A stretch of DNA of 64,000 nucleotides from Lineus longissimus (Eukaryota; Nemertea; Pilidiophora; Heteronemertea; Lineidae): assembly GCF_910592395.1 (NCBI RefSeq), contig NC_088309.1, forward strand, positions 29,018,599 to 29,082,598, given 5' to 3'. The position numbers and the translations under genes are program-made. Below, one piece after another: positions 10,774 through 22,284 of this stretch (its first letter is position 1; the number at the start of each line of letters is the position of its first letter). Under the pieces are notes generated by a model that saw only the letters and a list, made by a program, of their open reading frames with translations, did no database searches and was not told where the DNA came from.

Positions 10774-13268
10774 CGACCCTTCAAAGAGAGAATGACGTGA
10801 GGTTTGGCGAACCACCACCTCTATTGAAGGGACCCTTCAAAGAGAGAATGACGTGTGGTTTGACGAACCACCACCTCTATTGAGAGGACCCTTCAAAGAG
10901 AGAATGACGTGTGGTTTGACGAACCACCACCTCTATTGAAGGGACCCTTCAAAGAGAGAATGACGTGAGGTTTGGCGAACCACCACCTCTATTGAAGGGA
11001 CCCTTCAAAGAGAGAATGACGTGTGGTTTGGCGAACCACCAACTCTATTGAAGGGACCCTTCAAAGAGAGAATGACGTGTGGTTTGGCGAACCACCACCT
11101 CTATTGAAGGGACCCTTTAAAGAGAGAATGACGTGAGGTTTGGCGAACCACCACCTCTATTGAAGGGACCCTTCAAAGAGAGAATGACGTGTGGTTTGGC
11201 GAACCACCACCTCTATTGAAGGGACCCTTCAAAGAGAGAATGACGTGTGGTTTGGCGAACCACCACCTCTATTGAAGGGACCCTTCAAAGAGAGAGATAG
11301 ACGTGTGGTTTGACGAACCACCACCTCTGTTGAAAGGACCCTTCAAAGAGAGAGATAGACGTGTGGTTTGACGAACCACCACCTCTATTGAAGGGACCCT
11401 TCAAAGAGAGAATGACGTGTGGTATGGCGAACCACCACCTCTATTGAAGGGACTCTTCAAAGAGAGAGATAGACGTGTGGTTTGACGAACCATCACCTCT
11501 GTTGAAGGGACCCTTCAAAGAGAGAATGACGTGTGGTTTGACGAACCACCACCTCTATTGAAGGGACCCTTCAAAGAGAGAATGACGTGAGGTTTGGCGA
11601 ACCACCACCTCTATTAAAGGGACCCTTCAAAGAGAGAATGACGTGTGGTTTGACGAACCACCACTTCTATTGAAGGGACCCTTCAAAGAGAGAATGACGT
11701 GTGGTTTGACGAACCACCACCTCTATTGAAGGGACCCTTCAAAGAGAGAATGGCGTGTGGTTTGACGAACCACCACCTCTATTGAAGGGACCCTTCAAAG
11801 AGAGAATGACGTGTGGTTTGACGAACCACCACCTCTATTGAAGGGACCCTTCAAAGAGAGAATGACGTGTGGTTTGGCGAACCACCACCTCTATTGAAGG
11901 GACGCTTCAAAGAGAGAATGACGTGTGGTTTGGCGAACCACCACCTCTATTGAAGGGACCCTTCAAAGAGAGAATGACGTGTGGTTTGACGAACCACCAC
12001 CTCTATTGAAGGGACCCTTCAAAGAGAGAATGACGTGTGGTATGGCGAACCACCACCTCTATTGAAGGGACTCTTCAAAGAGAGAATGACGTGTGGTTTG
12101 GCGAACCACCACCTCTATTGAAGGGACCCTTCAAAGAGAGAATGACGTGTGGTTTGACGAACCACCACCTCTATTGAAGGGAGCCTTCAAAGAGAGAGAT
12201 AGACGTGTGGTTTGACGAACCATCACCTCTGTTGAAGGGACCCTTCAAAGAGAGAATGACGTGTGGTTTGACGAACCACAACCTCTGTTGAAGGGAGCCT
12301 TCAAAGAGAGAGATAGACGTGTGGTTTGACGAACCATCACCTCTGTTGAAGGGAGCCTTCAAAGAGAGAGATAGACGTGTGGTTTGACGAACCACCACCT
12401 CTGTTGAAGGGAGCCTTCAAAGAGAGAGATAGACGTGTGGTTTGACGAACCATCACCTCTGTTGAAGGGACCCTTCAAAGAGAGAATGACGTGTGGTTTG
12501 ACGAACCACCACCTCTGTTGAAGGGAGCCTTCAAAGAGAGAATGACGTGTGGTTTGACGAACCATCACCTCTATTGAAGGGACCCTTCAAAGAGAGAGGT
12601 AGACGTGTGGTTTGACGAACCATCACCTCTGTTGAAGGGACCCTTCAAAGAGAGAATGACGTGTGGTTTGACGAACCACCACCTCTGTTGAAGGGAGCCT
12701 TCAAAGAGAGAATGACGTGTGGTTTGACGAACCACCACCTCTATTGAAGGGACCCTTCAAAGAGAGAATGACGTGTGGTTTGACGAACCACCACCTCTAT
12801 TGAAGGGACCCTTCAAAGAGAGAATGACGTGTGGTATGGCGAACCACCACCTCTATTGAAGGGACCCTTCAAAGAGAGAATGACGTGTGGTATGGCGAAC
12901 CACCACCTCTATTGAAGGGACTCTTCAAAGAGAGAGATAGACGTGTGGTTTGACGAACCATCACCTCTGTTGAAGGGACCCTTCAAAGAGAGAATGACGT
13001 GTGGTTTGACGAACAACCACCTCTGTTGAAAGGACCCTTCAAAGAGAGAGATAGACGTGTGGTTTGACGAACCATCACCTCTATTGAAGGGACCCTTCAA
13101 AGAGAGAATGACGTGTGGTTTGACGAACCACCACCTCTATTGAAGGGAGCCTTCAAAGAGAGAGATAGACGTGTGGTTTGACGAACCACCACCTCTGTTG
13201 AAGGGACTCTTCAAAGAGAGAATGACGTGTGGTTTGACGAACCACCACCTCTATTGAAGGGACCCTTC
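10774..13268. repeat. 56-58-bp minisatellite, about 44 copies, two-hairpin unit
   Basis: A 2.5-kb array. The main unit is 56 bp; variants with 'agagagagatagacg' are slightly longer and are enriched in the right half (from about 11281, mainly 12180-13200). Each unit contains two inverted repeats: TTGAAGGG-A-CCCTTCAA, and GTGGTT-TGACG-AACCAC. Either strand could therefore fold into a series of hairpins. Variant units are interspersed in blocks, which suggests multi-unit duplications. Confidence 0.97.
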
Positions 13269-14019
13269 CAAGGAAGATTTTCGAACCACCGCCTCTGGTG
13301 ATGTCCAACCATATCCTTTGATCTTGTGTCGATATCCGTATTAACAAGTATAGTACAGTGAGACCAATAGCTAATAGAAAACAAGGTATTTCTCATCAAA
13401 GTTGGTAACGATCGTTAAGAAGGCGCTAAAGTGGTATGTTGATGTGCGACATTCCCAAAACAGTTGTATTCCAATGTCGTCCTGAGCTAAATCATAGTTA
13501 TCTCTCTCCAAGCCGTGTATATACCCCTCCTCAACTGTTTAACGTTTCAATAATAAACTCATTTCAACATTGCCTCGAAAAAGAATGTGATAATTCAAAT
13601 ACCAGAAAACGGTTGAGTGAGGAGAGTTCACTTGCATAATTGGCTCTGAACAAGGATCTTGATAACTCGAAGCCATTAACAAGGTGAATGTGAGATGCCT
13701 TAATTGGTGGTGATGTTTATTCGCCATTTAGTAGCATCATAACGCTTTTTGCCTACGGACTGCTTTCGAATGATAAACGTCTCAAAACTAGTCATTTCTA
13801 TGTACAACTCTACGTGTTGATATGAAACATAATTTTTTCGGGTAAATATTCGGGGCGACCCCATGAAAATACACACATCGTCTTGGCTCGGCCATGAATT
13901 TATAATGAATCTCAAGTAGTTGATTGTGATGTATTGGGCGAGGTGTCTTGGGGATAGATATGCTGTGCACAGCGGTTGACAATGTTGGCAGGGGATACAG
14001 TTGTTTTAAGGGATGCCTA
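13269..14019. other. spacer between two minisatellites
   Basis: No gene or element is recognised. Short frames on the minus strand run into the flanking repeat and are not supported. Confidence 0.4.
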
Positions 14020-15290
14020 ACACTCTTGTTCAGATATGACTGGTATGGCATGGTCTTCTTAGCTAACACTCCTGTTAAAATAGACTGGTATGGCAAGGAC
14101 TTCTTTAGCTAACGCTGTTTTCCAGAAATGACCAGTATGGCATGGTCTTCTTAGCTAACACTCCTGTTAAAATAGACTGGTATGGCAAGGACTTCTTTAG
14201 CTAACGCTGTTTTCCAGAAATGACCAGTATGGCATGGTCTTCTTAGCTAACACTCCTGTTAAAATAGACTGGTATGGCAAGGACTTCTTTAGCTAACGCT
14301 GTTTTCAAGAAATGACCAGTATGGCATGGTCTTCTTAGCTAACACTCATGTTGCAATAGACTGGTATGGCAAGGACTTCTTTAGCTAACGCTGTTTTCCA
14401 GAAATGACCAGTATGGCATGGTCTTCTAGCTAACACTCCTGTTAAAATAGACTGGTATGGCAAGGACTTCTTTAGCTAACGCTGTTTTCAAGAAATGACC
14501 AGTATGGCATGGTCTTCTTAGCTAACACTCCTGTTAAAATAGACTGGTATGGCAAGGACTTCTTTAGCTAACGCTGTTTTCCAGAAATGACCAGTATGGC
14601 ATGGTCTTCTAGCTAACACTCCTGTTAAAATAGACTGGTATGGCAAGGACTTCTTTAGCTAACGCTGTTTTCAAGAAATGACCAGTATGGCATGGTCTTC
14701 TTAGCTAACACTCCTGTTAAAATAGACTGGTATGGCAAGGACTTCTTTAGCTAACGCTGTTTTCCAGAAATGACCAGTATGGCATGGTCTTCTTAGCTAA
14801 CACTCCTGTTAAAATAGACTGGTATGTCAAGGACTTCTTTAGTTAACGCTGTTTTCTAGAAATGACCAGTATGGCATGGTCTTCTTAGCTAACACTCCTG
14901 TTACAATAGACTGGTATGGCAAGGACTTCTTTAGCTAACGCTGTTTTCCGGAAATGACCAGTATGGCATGGTCTTCTTAGCTAACACTCCTGTTGCAATA
15001 GACTGGTATGGCAAGGACTTCTTTAGCTAACGCTGTTTTCAAGAAATGACCAGTATGGCATGGTCTTCTTAGCTAACACTCCTGTTGCAATAGACTGGTA
15101 TGGCAAGGACTTCTTTAGCTAACGCTGTTTTCCAGAAATGACCAGTATGGCATGGTCTTCTTAGCTAACACTCCTGTTAAGATAAGACTGGTATGGCAAA
15201 GACTTCTTTAGCTAACGCTGTTTTCCAGAAATGACTGGTATTGCGTTGTCTTAACCTCAACAACACTGTTCCAGATGTAGCTGGTATCCC
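14020..15290. repeat. 92-bp minisatellite made of two diverged half-units, ending at an ATG-bearing exon
   Basis: About 13 copies of a 92-bp unit, each composed of two related halves ('gactggtatggcaaggact' and 'gaccagtatggcatggtct'). Every unit contains a gctgttttccag stretch that looks like a splice acceptor. The last degenerate copy (about 15240-15300) holds the similar tgttccag followed by CCATGGTCCTC, where the esterase reading frame starts. The array therefore appears to have grown from the 5' boundary of the first coding exon. Confidence 0.93.
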
Positions 15291-18200
15291 ATGGTCCTCA
15301 TGTTCCTTGTGATCAAGTGCCTTGCCACCGATGCAGGAAATGTAACCGTCCAGACACCTCTCGGGGAAGTCATAGGAACCAGGAAAACATATCCATTTGG
15401 GTTAGGTGAGTTGGTGAATTGGCACACATACGTCCTCGCATGGACCACAAAGGATCAGGTTTATTATTGTAGCTTATCATCGCCATCGTTTGCTCGACTG
15501 CTCCGTTAGTGGAATGCCATCAAGGCAAGTGTCATATTTTCCATTTAATGTCATGAGATTCATGTTGTCAGGGATACCATGCGGCTCACTCCTTCATTCA
15601 AACAAATCGCCCTGTTTCCCCTTGCTTTCCCGAAGATGGTACGCGCAAGACAAAGTTTTGTCACTCGGGGCACCATGATGACTTCATGCACAACCGTCGG
15701 GTATGTAGTTTTATGTGTCAAAATTCCTCGTTCACATGTCTGGGTCACGTCTTTTCAGGGGAACACACGGATACTATCGACTCATTTCTCGGACTTCCTT
15801 ATGCCAAACCACCGCTCGGCAGTCTCCGATTTGAGGTAAGTACAGGGCAAGGCTACCACCGCTCGGCAATCTCCGATTTGAGGTGAGTACTGGGCAAGGC
15901 TACCACCGCTCGGCAATCTCCGATTTGAGGTGAGTACTGGGCAAGGCTACCACCGCTCGGCAATCTCCGATTTGAGGTAAGTACTGGGCAAGGCTACCAC
16001 CGCTCGGCAATCTCCGATTTGAGGTAAGTACAGGGCAAGGCTACCACCGCTCGGCAATCTCCGATTTGAGGTAAGTACTGGGCAAGGCTACCACCGCTCG
16101 GCAATCTCCGATTTGAGGTGAGTACTGGGCAAGGCTACCAACACTCGGCAATCTCCGATTTGAATTTGAATCGATGCACCACTCCTTCTGACAGTCAACT
16201 CTGCTCGTTGGATTTCTCCTATTGTCATCTGCAATCCCGATCTTTCTGTTGGTCCTGTAAAGGCTATGCTATGTTCCTGAGTGAACCTACTTCTTCTTGC
16301 CTCTTCGCTCTTTTTCCAGGCACCAGAGCCGGTAGAGCCATGGCAACATCCCATGGACGCCACCGTCTGGTCAAGAGGAAGCTGCACGGCCGTCGAGGAT
16401 TGCCTTTATCTGAACATATATTCACCCTACAAGGTCAGAAGATAACTCACTATTGTAAGGTTTCATCGCAAGTTACCGCAAATAGATACATTTGCTTACA
16501 GAAACAGAATAACAATTTGACTCTCCCAAACAATGTCGTCCGGCTATCTGGAACACGATCATTAGTCATCATAACAGTACCCAAACTTCTGTAGCCAGCA
16601 AGCGACGTCAATGTTAGAGAAATGAGCTTTGATTGCCCAATTGGAATTATTGTGACACAGCGTCAACTTTCATTTGTACAATTGCAGTAGTCGAAAAGGT
16701 GATGTTGATCAGTCCTCAGCTACTAAATTCAAGCCAATAGTGAACAGATACTCATTGCAATCGATTCGTGTTTTATGAGAAACCCCATCGATACTGGATG
16801 AACAATACCCGACCTGATTTCGATACATTCATTTATCATTGAGGATCTCGTTTCGAACCTCCTCCTTATCACGTTATTGACAGTCATTTTCAAAACTGAT
16901 TCCTAACAGTATTTGTAACTGGCCGTTCCTTTTAAGCAGATTTTGTAAAGGACCGTTCTTTCCAAGCAGTATTTGGTATGGGCCTTCTAAGTAGTTTTCC
17001 ATGGGTTGAACGGCTCCATCAAGCAAAGCATTTCATATTGAGCTATATGATAATGCGCCCACTACTGTATCCGAGAAATCGGAAATTCAATGGTATTGTC
17101 AGCCTCTAAAATTTAAATCGAGTGTGACAAACAGTGAAACAAAGTCATGTATTGCTCTTCAATGAAGATCCAGGATGCCTCATGCACGAAGTGACTCGTT
17201 AACCAAGGGGTAGAAAAGTTCATTGTTGGCATTCGCTTTGCTCACTTTAAGGGCCGAATTCATAAAGGGCGTTTAAGGGTTAGACGCGTGTAACTTCTCT
17301 CTAATCAGTTTCAGGGCCTATTCATATTCTGTGAAGATTTACATGAAGGATCTGAATCTGTCTATTCAGAAGTTAATCGCTGTTTTAAGCTAAACGCCCT
17401 TTATGAATTTGGCCCTAAGTATCTAAATCTTTGTTTTTGCCACTGCAGTCTTCTGACGATCAAGGGACGCGCTATCCCGTAATGTTTTATATTCACGGAG
17501 GCTCGTACATGCAGGGTACGGCGACTGACTATGACGGTACGGCCCTCGCTCAGTACGGAGTAGTGGTGGTTATCATCAACTATAGGCTCTTCCTAGCTGG
17601 TGAGTAGCATGGCCCTTTGTGCGACTGGTCCCTTATGATAATTTGCTGTTGTCGCCAAATTCTGCCATAAGGTCGGCTGTTACGTAATTACGCCTTTGCA
17701 ATGGAAACATAACTACTATTGTTAGAATCTTTCCCACCCAGACAGAGAAAAAGCCATTGGGTCTTGGTGATAATGTAGAAAGCCTACATCAGCCCCCAAC
17801 AGCTAGCTCGAGATGAACACCTCCGTCACCAGGTATGGTGTAACTTCTGAAAGTCTGTCTCTTTCATCACCCAATCTTTGTGTGACCGTCGGGCCTGAAC
17901 TGTTTGATAAAAGGATATACCTTGCACGGCCAGTCACTTCCCATCTTTGGCCCTTATTTGGAATCTTACCGGTTTCCTAATGGTGCGAGGCACGGACTGA
18001 GGCGGGCATTTCACAGCTGCACGATGGAGGAGAAGGATGCTTCCATATTTGTCAGACATCCCGATCGATCATATTGATATAGACCTAATGTCGAAACCAT
18101 TGCCATCCAGTTCTAAATTTTGTACCTTTTTGGGATGGATTATCAATACGAACGACCAAGGGGGCGTAACCATGGGAATTCATTCTGCTGAATCCAGAAG

Positions 18201-21200
18201 AAATGTGATGTGAGCTTTGGAAAGATATATATATATAATAAAATCGTTGGATGTCATAAACCAGATTCTCATTGTCGAACTCCTTGTTTGCTTGTTGTCG
18301 ATGTTGGGCTCAGCATCCTCAGGACTTATACTGATGGGAGGATGAAACCAAGTCAATAATCAATAATCCAAGATTCCTACCCCACGATATTTGGTTCATT
18401 TGAGGTCCTCCACTCAATATCACTCAAACGATGCGCTAAAGATATGACAGATGGTGGAACAAATACCGCATTGGTCCGAGACTGACTGACGGGGAGGCCA
18501 AACATTATATGGCGAATGTGATATCCACAAATACAGACTTATGTTTCTTTCATTGCCGGGTGAAGAGGTCACATCTAACTCCATTTACGTCTTTAAAACA
18601 GGGTTCCTGAGCACCGACAATTCTACACTGCCTGGCAACTATGGCGTTCTCGATCAAGTCATCGCCTTGAACTGGGTCTCGAATAATATCCGCCATTTCC
18701 GTGGAAACCCGAAGGAAGTGACGATCTTTGGGAACAGTGCCGGTGGGTCGAGTGTAGGAATACATATCATATCTCCCTTGTCCAAAGGTGAGTACATGTA
18801 TATCTCTTCGACAGATTATTAATTGAAATAACTTGAGCGGTCAACATCAGTTCACCGCTTGAAAAGTTAATCAGATCATTGACATTCAAACTCCACTCGT
18901 TTACCGTGCTCCATCGTTTACCGTGCGCCTGCGGGGAATCGTGAATTTGCAAACAAATTGGCCACCTTTAAATTCCATGACATTGTCGAGGTGAATGTAT
19001 TTCACGATCTGGATGACTTATGCGATATGAATGAGACGGCGAAGATCAAATCACTGTCGTGCTGTACGTGCAACATCGGAAATTAAACCACCTTGCATCG
19101 AGGTTCGATTACTTGTCAGTGAGACAGTGATGCTTTCGTCCAATCAGAATTCGTGCAAGCTATGTAGCCTTGGGTTCACGCTGTGGCCTGGGGGTCATCA
19201 CCCTCTATTGACCGCGTTGCCGATGTCATCAGTAAAACGTTATACTGCAGGACACGAAAATCAAGATGATTCCGAGAAATGCCGAGCTGGTTACATCAGA
19301 AGATATGGTACTAACAGAATTTTTCCATTTTATGGGTTAATCATTGATGAAAGTTGTCGGTACAGTCTAAAAGATAAATTCACTGCGCAGAGCATAGTAT
19401 TGATGCGCATATTTCGTGTAGTACTCCTTTAATAATCTGCTGAACGATATGTGTCCCATATATTGTAGGTCTTTTCCACCGTGCAATCATCCAGAGTGGT
19501 CCGATCAATGCATACTGGGCGTCCTATAAGTCGGGTGACGGGTTTAGTCCGCGACAATTTTTTACCGAAGTGGTTGAAAAGCAGGACTGTGTCTCACCAA
19601 CCGTCCAAGATGCCATCGCATGCCTGAAGGAGGTAGAGTATGAACATCTGATTGACCCTTGGACCAAGAACAGCGAGGATGTAAGTTCATGTACACTGAA
19701 GAACTTCAGTAGCCCCCTCCCCTCTAAAGACGCTCCTGGTTTTATCAACTCTCATAAATATAACCCCCGTTTCTTCCGTAAATATCCTTTAACTTTTCAA
19801 ACGACAACTTCTTTTATCCTCTCGTTTCTTCAGTACAAATTCTTCACTATTTCCGAGGAAGATACCAAACCACGTATTGACGGAGTCGTCATCCCAGAGT
19901 CCATTACGTCACTACTGTCACGTGGTCGAGTCAACAATGTACCTGTTATGTTAGGTGTGACGTCGGAGGAATCGGCCCGAATATATGGATTCTTTCTCGA
20001 TTCAAGATTTTATAGTTACTACCCAGATGCAGGTATGATGAGTTCCGAATGTTGATGCCCGCTTACCATAAATTAGACTGCTCTAAATCATTTATTGTAC
20101 ATGCTATACTTATTGTTTGCCTGTTAGACTGTTTGCCTAACATACCACCATCATTCAATAGTTCCTTGTCACATCACGGATAATGATTGTATGTTTGTTC
20201 TTTAGATCATGAACTAGGCGACGGGATGGACCGGGCCTCATTTCTAAAGATGACGGACTACTTTGCCAAGTTATTCGATTGGCCAAGCACTGTTAGTGAC
20301 GTTATAAAGTTTCACTATACTGATTGGACAAATCCAAACGATACATTTGTCAACAGAGACAACTTTATTCAAGTAAGTTGGTATTTCAGCCATGGAAGTT
20401 AGCATCAAGAGGCCTGACTGCTCAGCATGCATTTTAGTTTCTTTCACTACATTTATGATGACATTCAGTCTACTGTTAGTGTTACACCACTTCCTGTACG
20501 CTGGAATATGAAAAAAGGTCATATAGGCCTATATTGGAATTGCGTCTTGTTTCAGTTGTGTGGTGACACGGATATGGCTTACCCGACCCATAGTTTAGCC
20601 AACGCCTTCGATCAGATTGGCATGCCCGTCTATCGTTACGTGTTTGATTACAAACTTCGCCATGTAGCCATCTTCCCGGAGTGGGTGAGAAACTACAGCT
20701 ATCATGAGATTGAGCTCTCGCTCGTGTTTGGCGCTCCTTTCACTGGACATCTACAGCCATTCGTCCTCTCGTCTAACTTCACTAGGGAGGACAAGACGAT
20801 GAGCAAGGCACTGATGACATGGTGGACAAACTTTGCCAAAACTGGGTAAGTACAATAGACTCGTCAAAAGGCGAGCCCTGCCCAGAGAAGTGGGGGCACT
20901 TGCTCGTGTGCACCACAATACCACAATCTGCCGGTGGTTTCTGGGTTGGTCAGAGACTGTAGGCACTGATAGGCTCTGAACTCGGATGACCTTCTTATTT
21001 AATATCACCATGGGTCTAAGAAAAGCAGCCTTCGATGCATAAGGAACTAAAAACCCCATTTGGAAAAAACGAAGTTACTTAAATGATTCTCGCCTGATCG
21101 AATAAAGACAAAGGATACATGGCTGTTCAAACCGTCACGGGATCTTCCTTCGTGACTTCTATTAACAGACCGTAGACGAAGTTCTCTAGAGAATGGAGGC

Positions 21201-21634
21201 AACATTCCTCAAGTGATTCTCGGTAGTACTAACCTTCTACAACATGTATTTTTAGGAAACCCACGAGAGGAAGTGAAAATCCCTTTAACACCGACTGGGT
21301 GCCCTACACCAAGATTTCAGGGAAATACCTTTCTGTGGAGGAAGGCGGTATCAGTATTAGAGATCACGTCAAGCCAAACACGTTTGCCTTATGGAACTGG
21401 TTGATGCCACGGGTTAGCATTAATGTTACCGCAAGCTATGATGTTGCTCCAACAAAACACTATCAACCAAGTTTTCCTGCAGTCTTGTGGGTCTTTGTTG
21501 CATTTTCTGTGGCGTTGTTGTGTGTTGTTATTGTTTTGGGCGCTCTAGTTATCTCTTATAGAAACTCTTCAAGGCGTTTGCTGGACCCTTCGTATTCAAT
21601 GAGTTATAATGGTCCGTCAAGGCTAACCACATGA
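15291..21634 (+). CDS. type-B carboxylesterase / cholinesterase-like ectoenzyme, 10 exons, C-terminal TM
   Basis: The coding exons are 15291-15405, 15759-15835, 16320-16433, 17449-17599, 18602-18787, 19469-19680, 19834-20032, 20206-20372, 20556-20845 and 21256-21634. All junctions are GT-AG and all phases match, giving 629 residues. A short signal peptide (1-17) precedes an alpha/beta-hydrolase fold: EDCLYLNIY at 90-98, oxyanion-hole HGGSY at 118-122, nucleophile elbow GNSAG with Ser198, acid Glu331 in TSEES, and His457 in [10 protein letters not shown]. The triad is complete. The usual Glu before the nucleophile Ser is Asn, and the choline-binding Trp region of true acetylcholinesterases is not recognisable, so the substrate is unknown. 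A TM helix (about 579-604) and a short basic tail predict a type I membrane ectoenzyme. Intron 2 carries a splice-site minisatellite, intron 3 a MITE. AATAAA signals lie near 21886 and 21911. The upstream start is less certain than the body. Confidence 0.9.
15808..16164 (+). repeat. 47-bp minisatellite duplicating the exon 2 splice donor (8 copies)
   Basis: The array starts inside exon 2 of the esterase. Each 47-bp unit comprises the last ~28 exon bases (CCGCTCGGCAATCTCCGATT...GAG), the donor GTAAGT or GTGAGT, and a short intron piece. Seven copies keep a good donor; the eighth (from about 16138) has lost it. Only the first junction (15835/15836) maintains phase with exon 3 without adding repeat-coded residues. 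Amphioxus genes are known to carry minisatellites of this junction-spanning kind. Confidence 0.95.
17251..17415. mobile_element. 165-bp Harbinger-like MITE in intron 3 of the esterase
   Basis: Terminal inverted repeats of about 25 bp, one mismatch (left GGGCCGAATTCATAAAGGGC, right end its complement with A for G), are flanked on both sides by TAA (17248-17250 and 17416-17418). A 3-bp TWA target duplication is the hallmark of PIF/Harbinger elements. There is no coding capacity. Confidence 0.85.
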
Positions 21635-21880
21635 GTGAGTGGTGATATTGATATTAAATACAATACAATGGGCCGATAAGGTTAATCATTGAGTGAGTGG
21701 TGATATTTACAGATAGTGGTCTTAGCCAAAGCCTTGTGTGTAAGGTTGCTTTCATATTCAATGAATTATAATGGGCCGACAAGGTCAACCACATGAGTAG
21801 GCGGTCCTAATCAGAGCCATGTGTGTGGAGTTGCTTTCATATCCAATGAGTTATAATGGGCCGACAAGGTTCACACTTCA
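21585..21880 (+). repeat. degenerate ~85-bp repeat of the esterase stop-codon region
   Basis: The last coding block (TTCAATGAGTTATAATGG.. CCACATGA) and its downstream bases recur near 21663, 21755 and 21840 with substitutions and small gaps. The copies lie in the 3' UTR, before the AATAAA at about 21886. Confidence 0.75.
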
Positions 21881-21984
21881 CATGTGGAATAAAGAGGACA
21901 CCAGGATTTGAAATAAAAAATAAAACACCTGAGCGGTCTTATCAGAAACGTGTATTGACAAGTTGAAGTTGCTCAATTTCACGT

Positions 21985-22180
21985 AGTTGGGGACCGGTGG
22001 GATTCGAACCAGCGCAAAAAGAAAAAACCAACCGTGTCAGCGCCTCAGACCACTGAGCCACCGAAGTACAGTTTGAATAGAGAGAGAGCGGTAGCCGGTA
22101 CATATTCAGCAAGTGGGTTGGGGGCGGTTGTCGACGCTGCTTGGGTCTTTTAGCGCTGGTTCGAATCCAACTGATTTGCT
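21985..22180 (-). mobile_element. tRNA-derived SINE fragments (pol III A and B boxes)
   Basis: On the minus strand TGGCTCAGTGG (22060-22050) matches the tRNA A box and GGTTCGAATCC (22010-22000) is a perfect B box. The arms do not pair as a functional tRNA, and a T-rich tract replaces the anticodon region. A second B-box-like gctggttcgaatcc lies on the plus strand near 22160-22173. This is read as tRNA-derived SINE debris. Confidence 0.55.
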
Positions 22181-22284
22181 CGCTTCACGTCATGAGCACA
22201 TTGAACTGCTGAACCGTGCTGAATAACGGGTTACTGCTCTCTCCAAACCAATTCAAACGTTAAATCAACTGCAAAGATAATCGT

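Noticed and set aside
10774-13268. CRISPR array
   Set aside because: Units are contiguous minisatellite copies with no unique spacers, in a eukaryotic context.
20556-20845. Loss of the catalytic histidine in the cholinesterase-like protein
   Set aside because: Aligning from PEWV puts Ser455 at the His position, but aligning from the conserved VFG block puts His457 exactly at H-x-x-E-L-x-x-V-F-G, so the triad is judged complete with a 2-residue shift upstream.
21985-22064. Functional tRNA gene
   Set aside because: A and B boxes are good but acceptor and T stems do not pair and the anticodon arm is replaced by a T-rich tract, so it is treated as a SINE.
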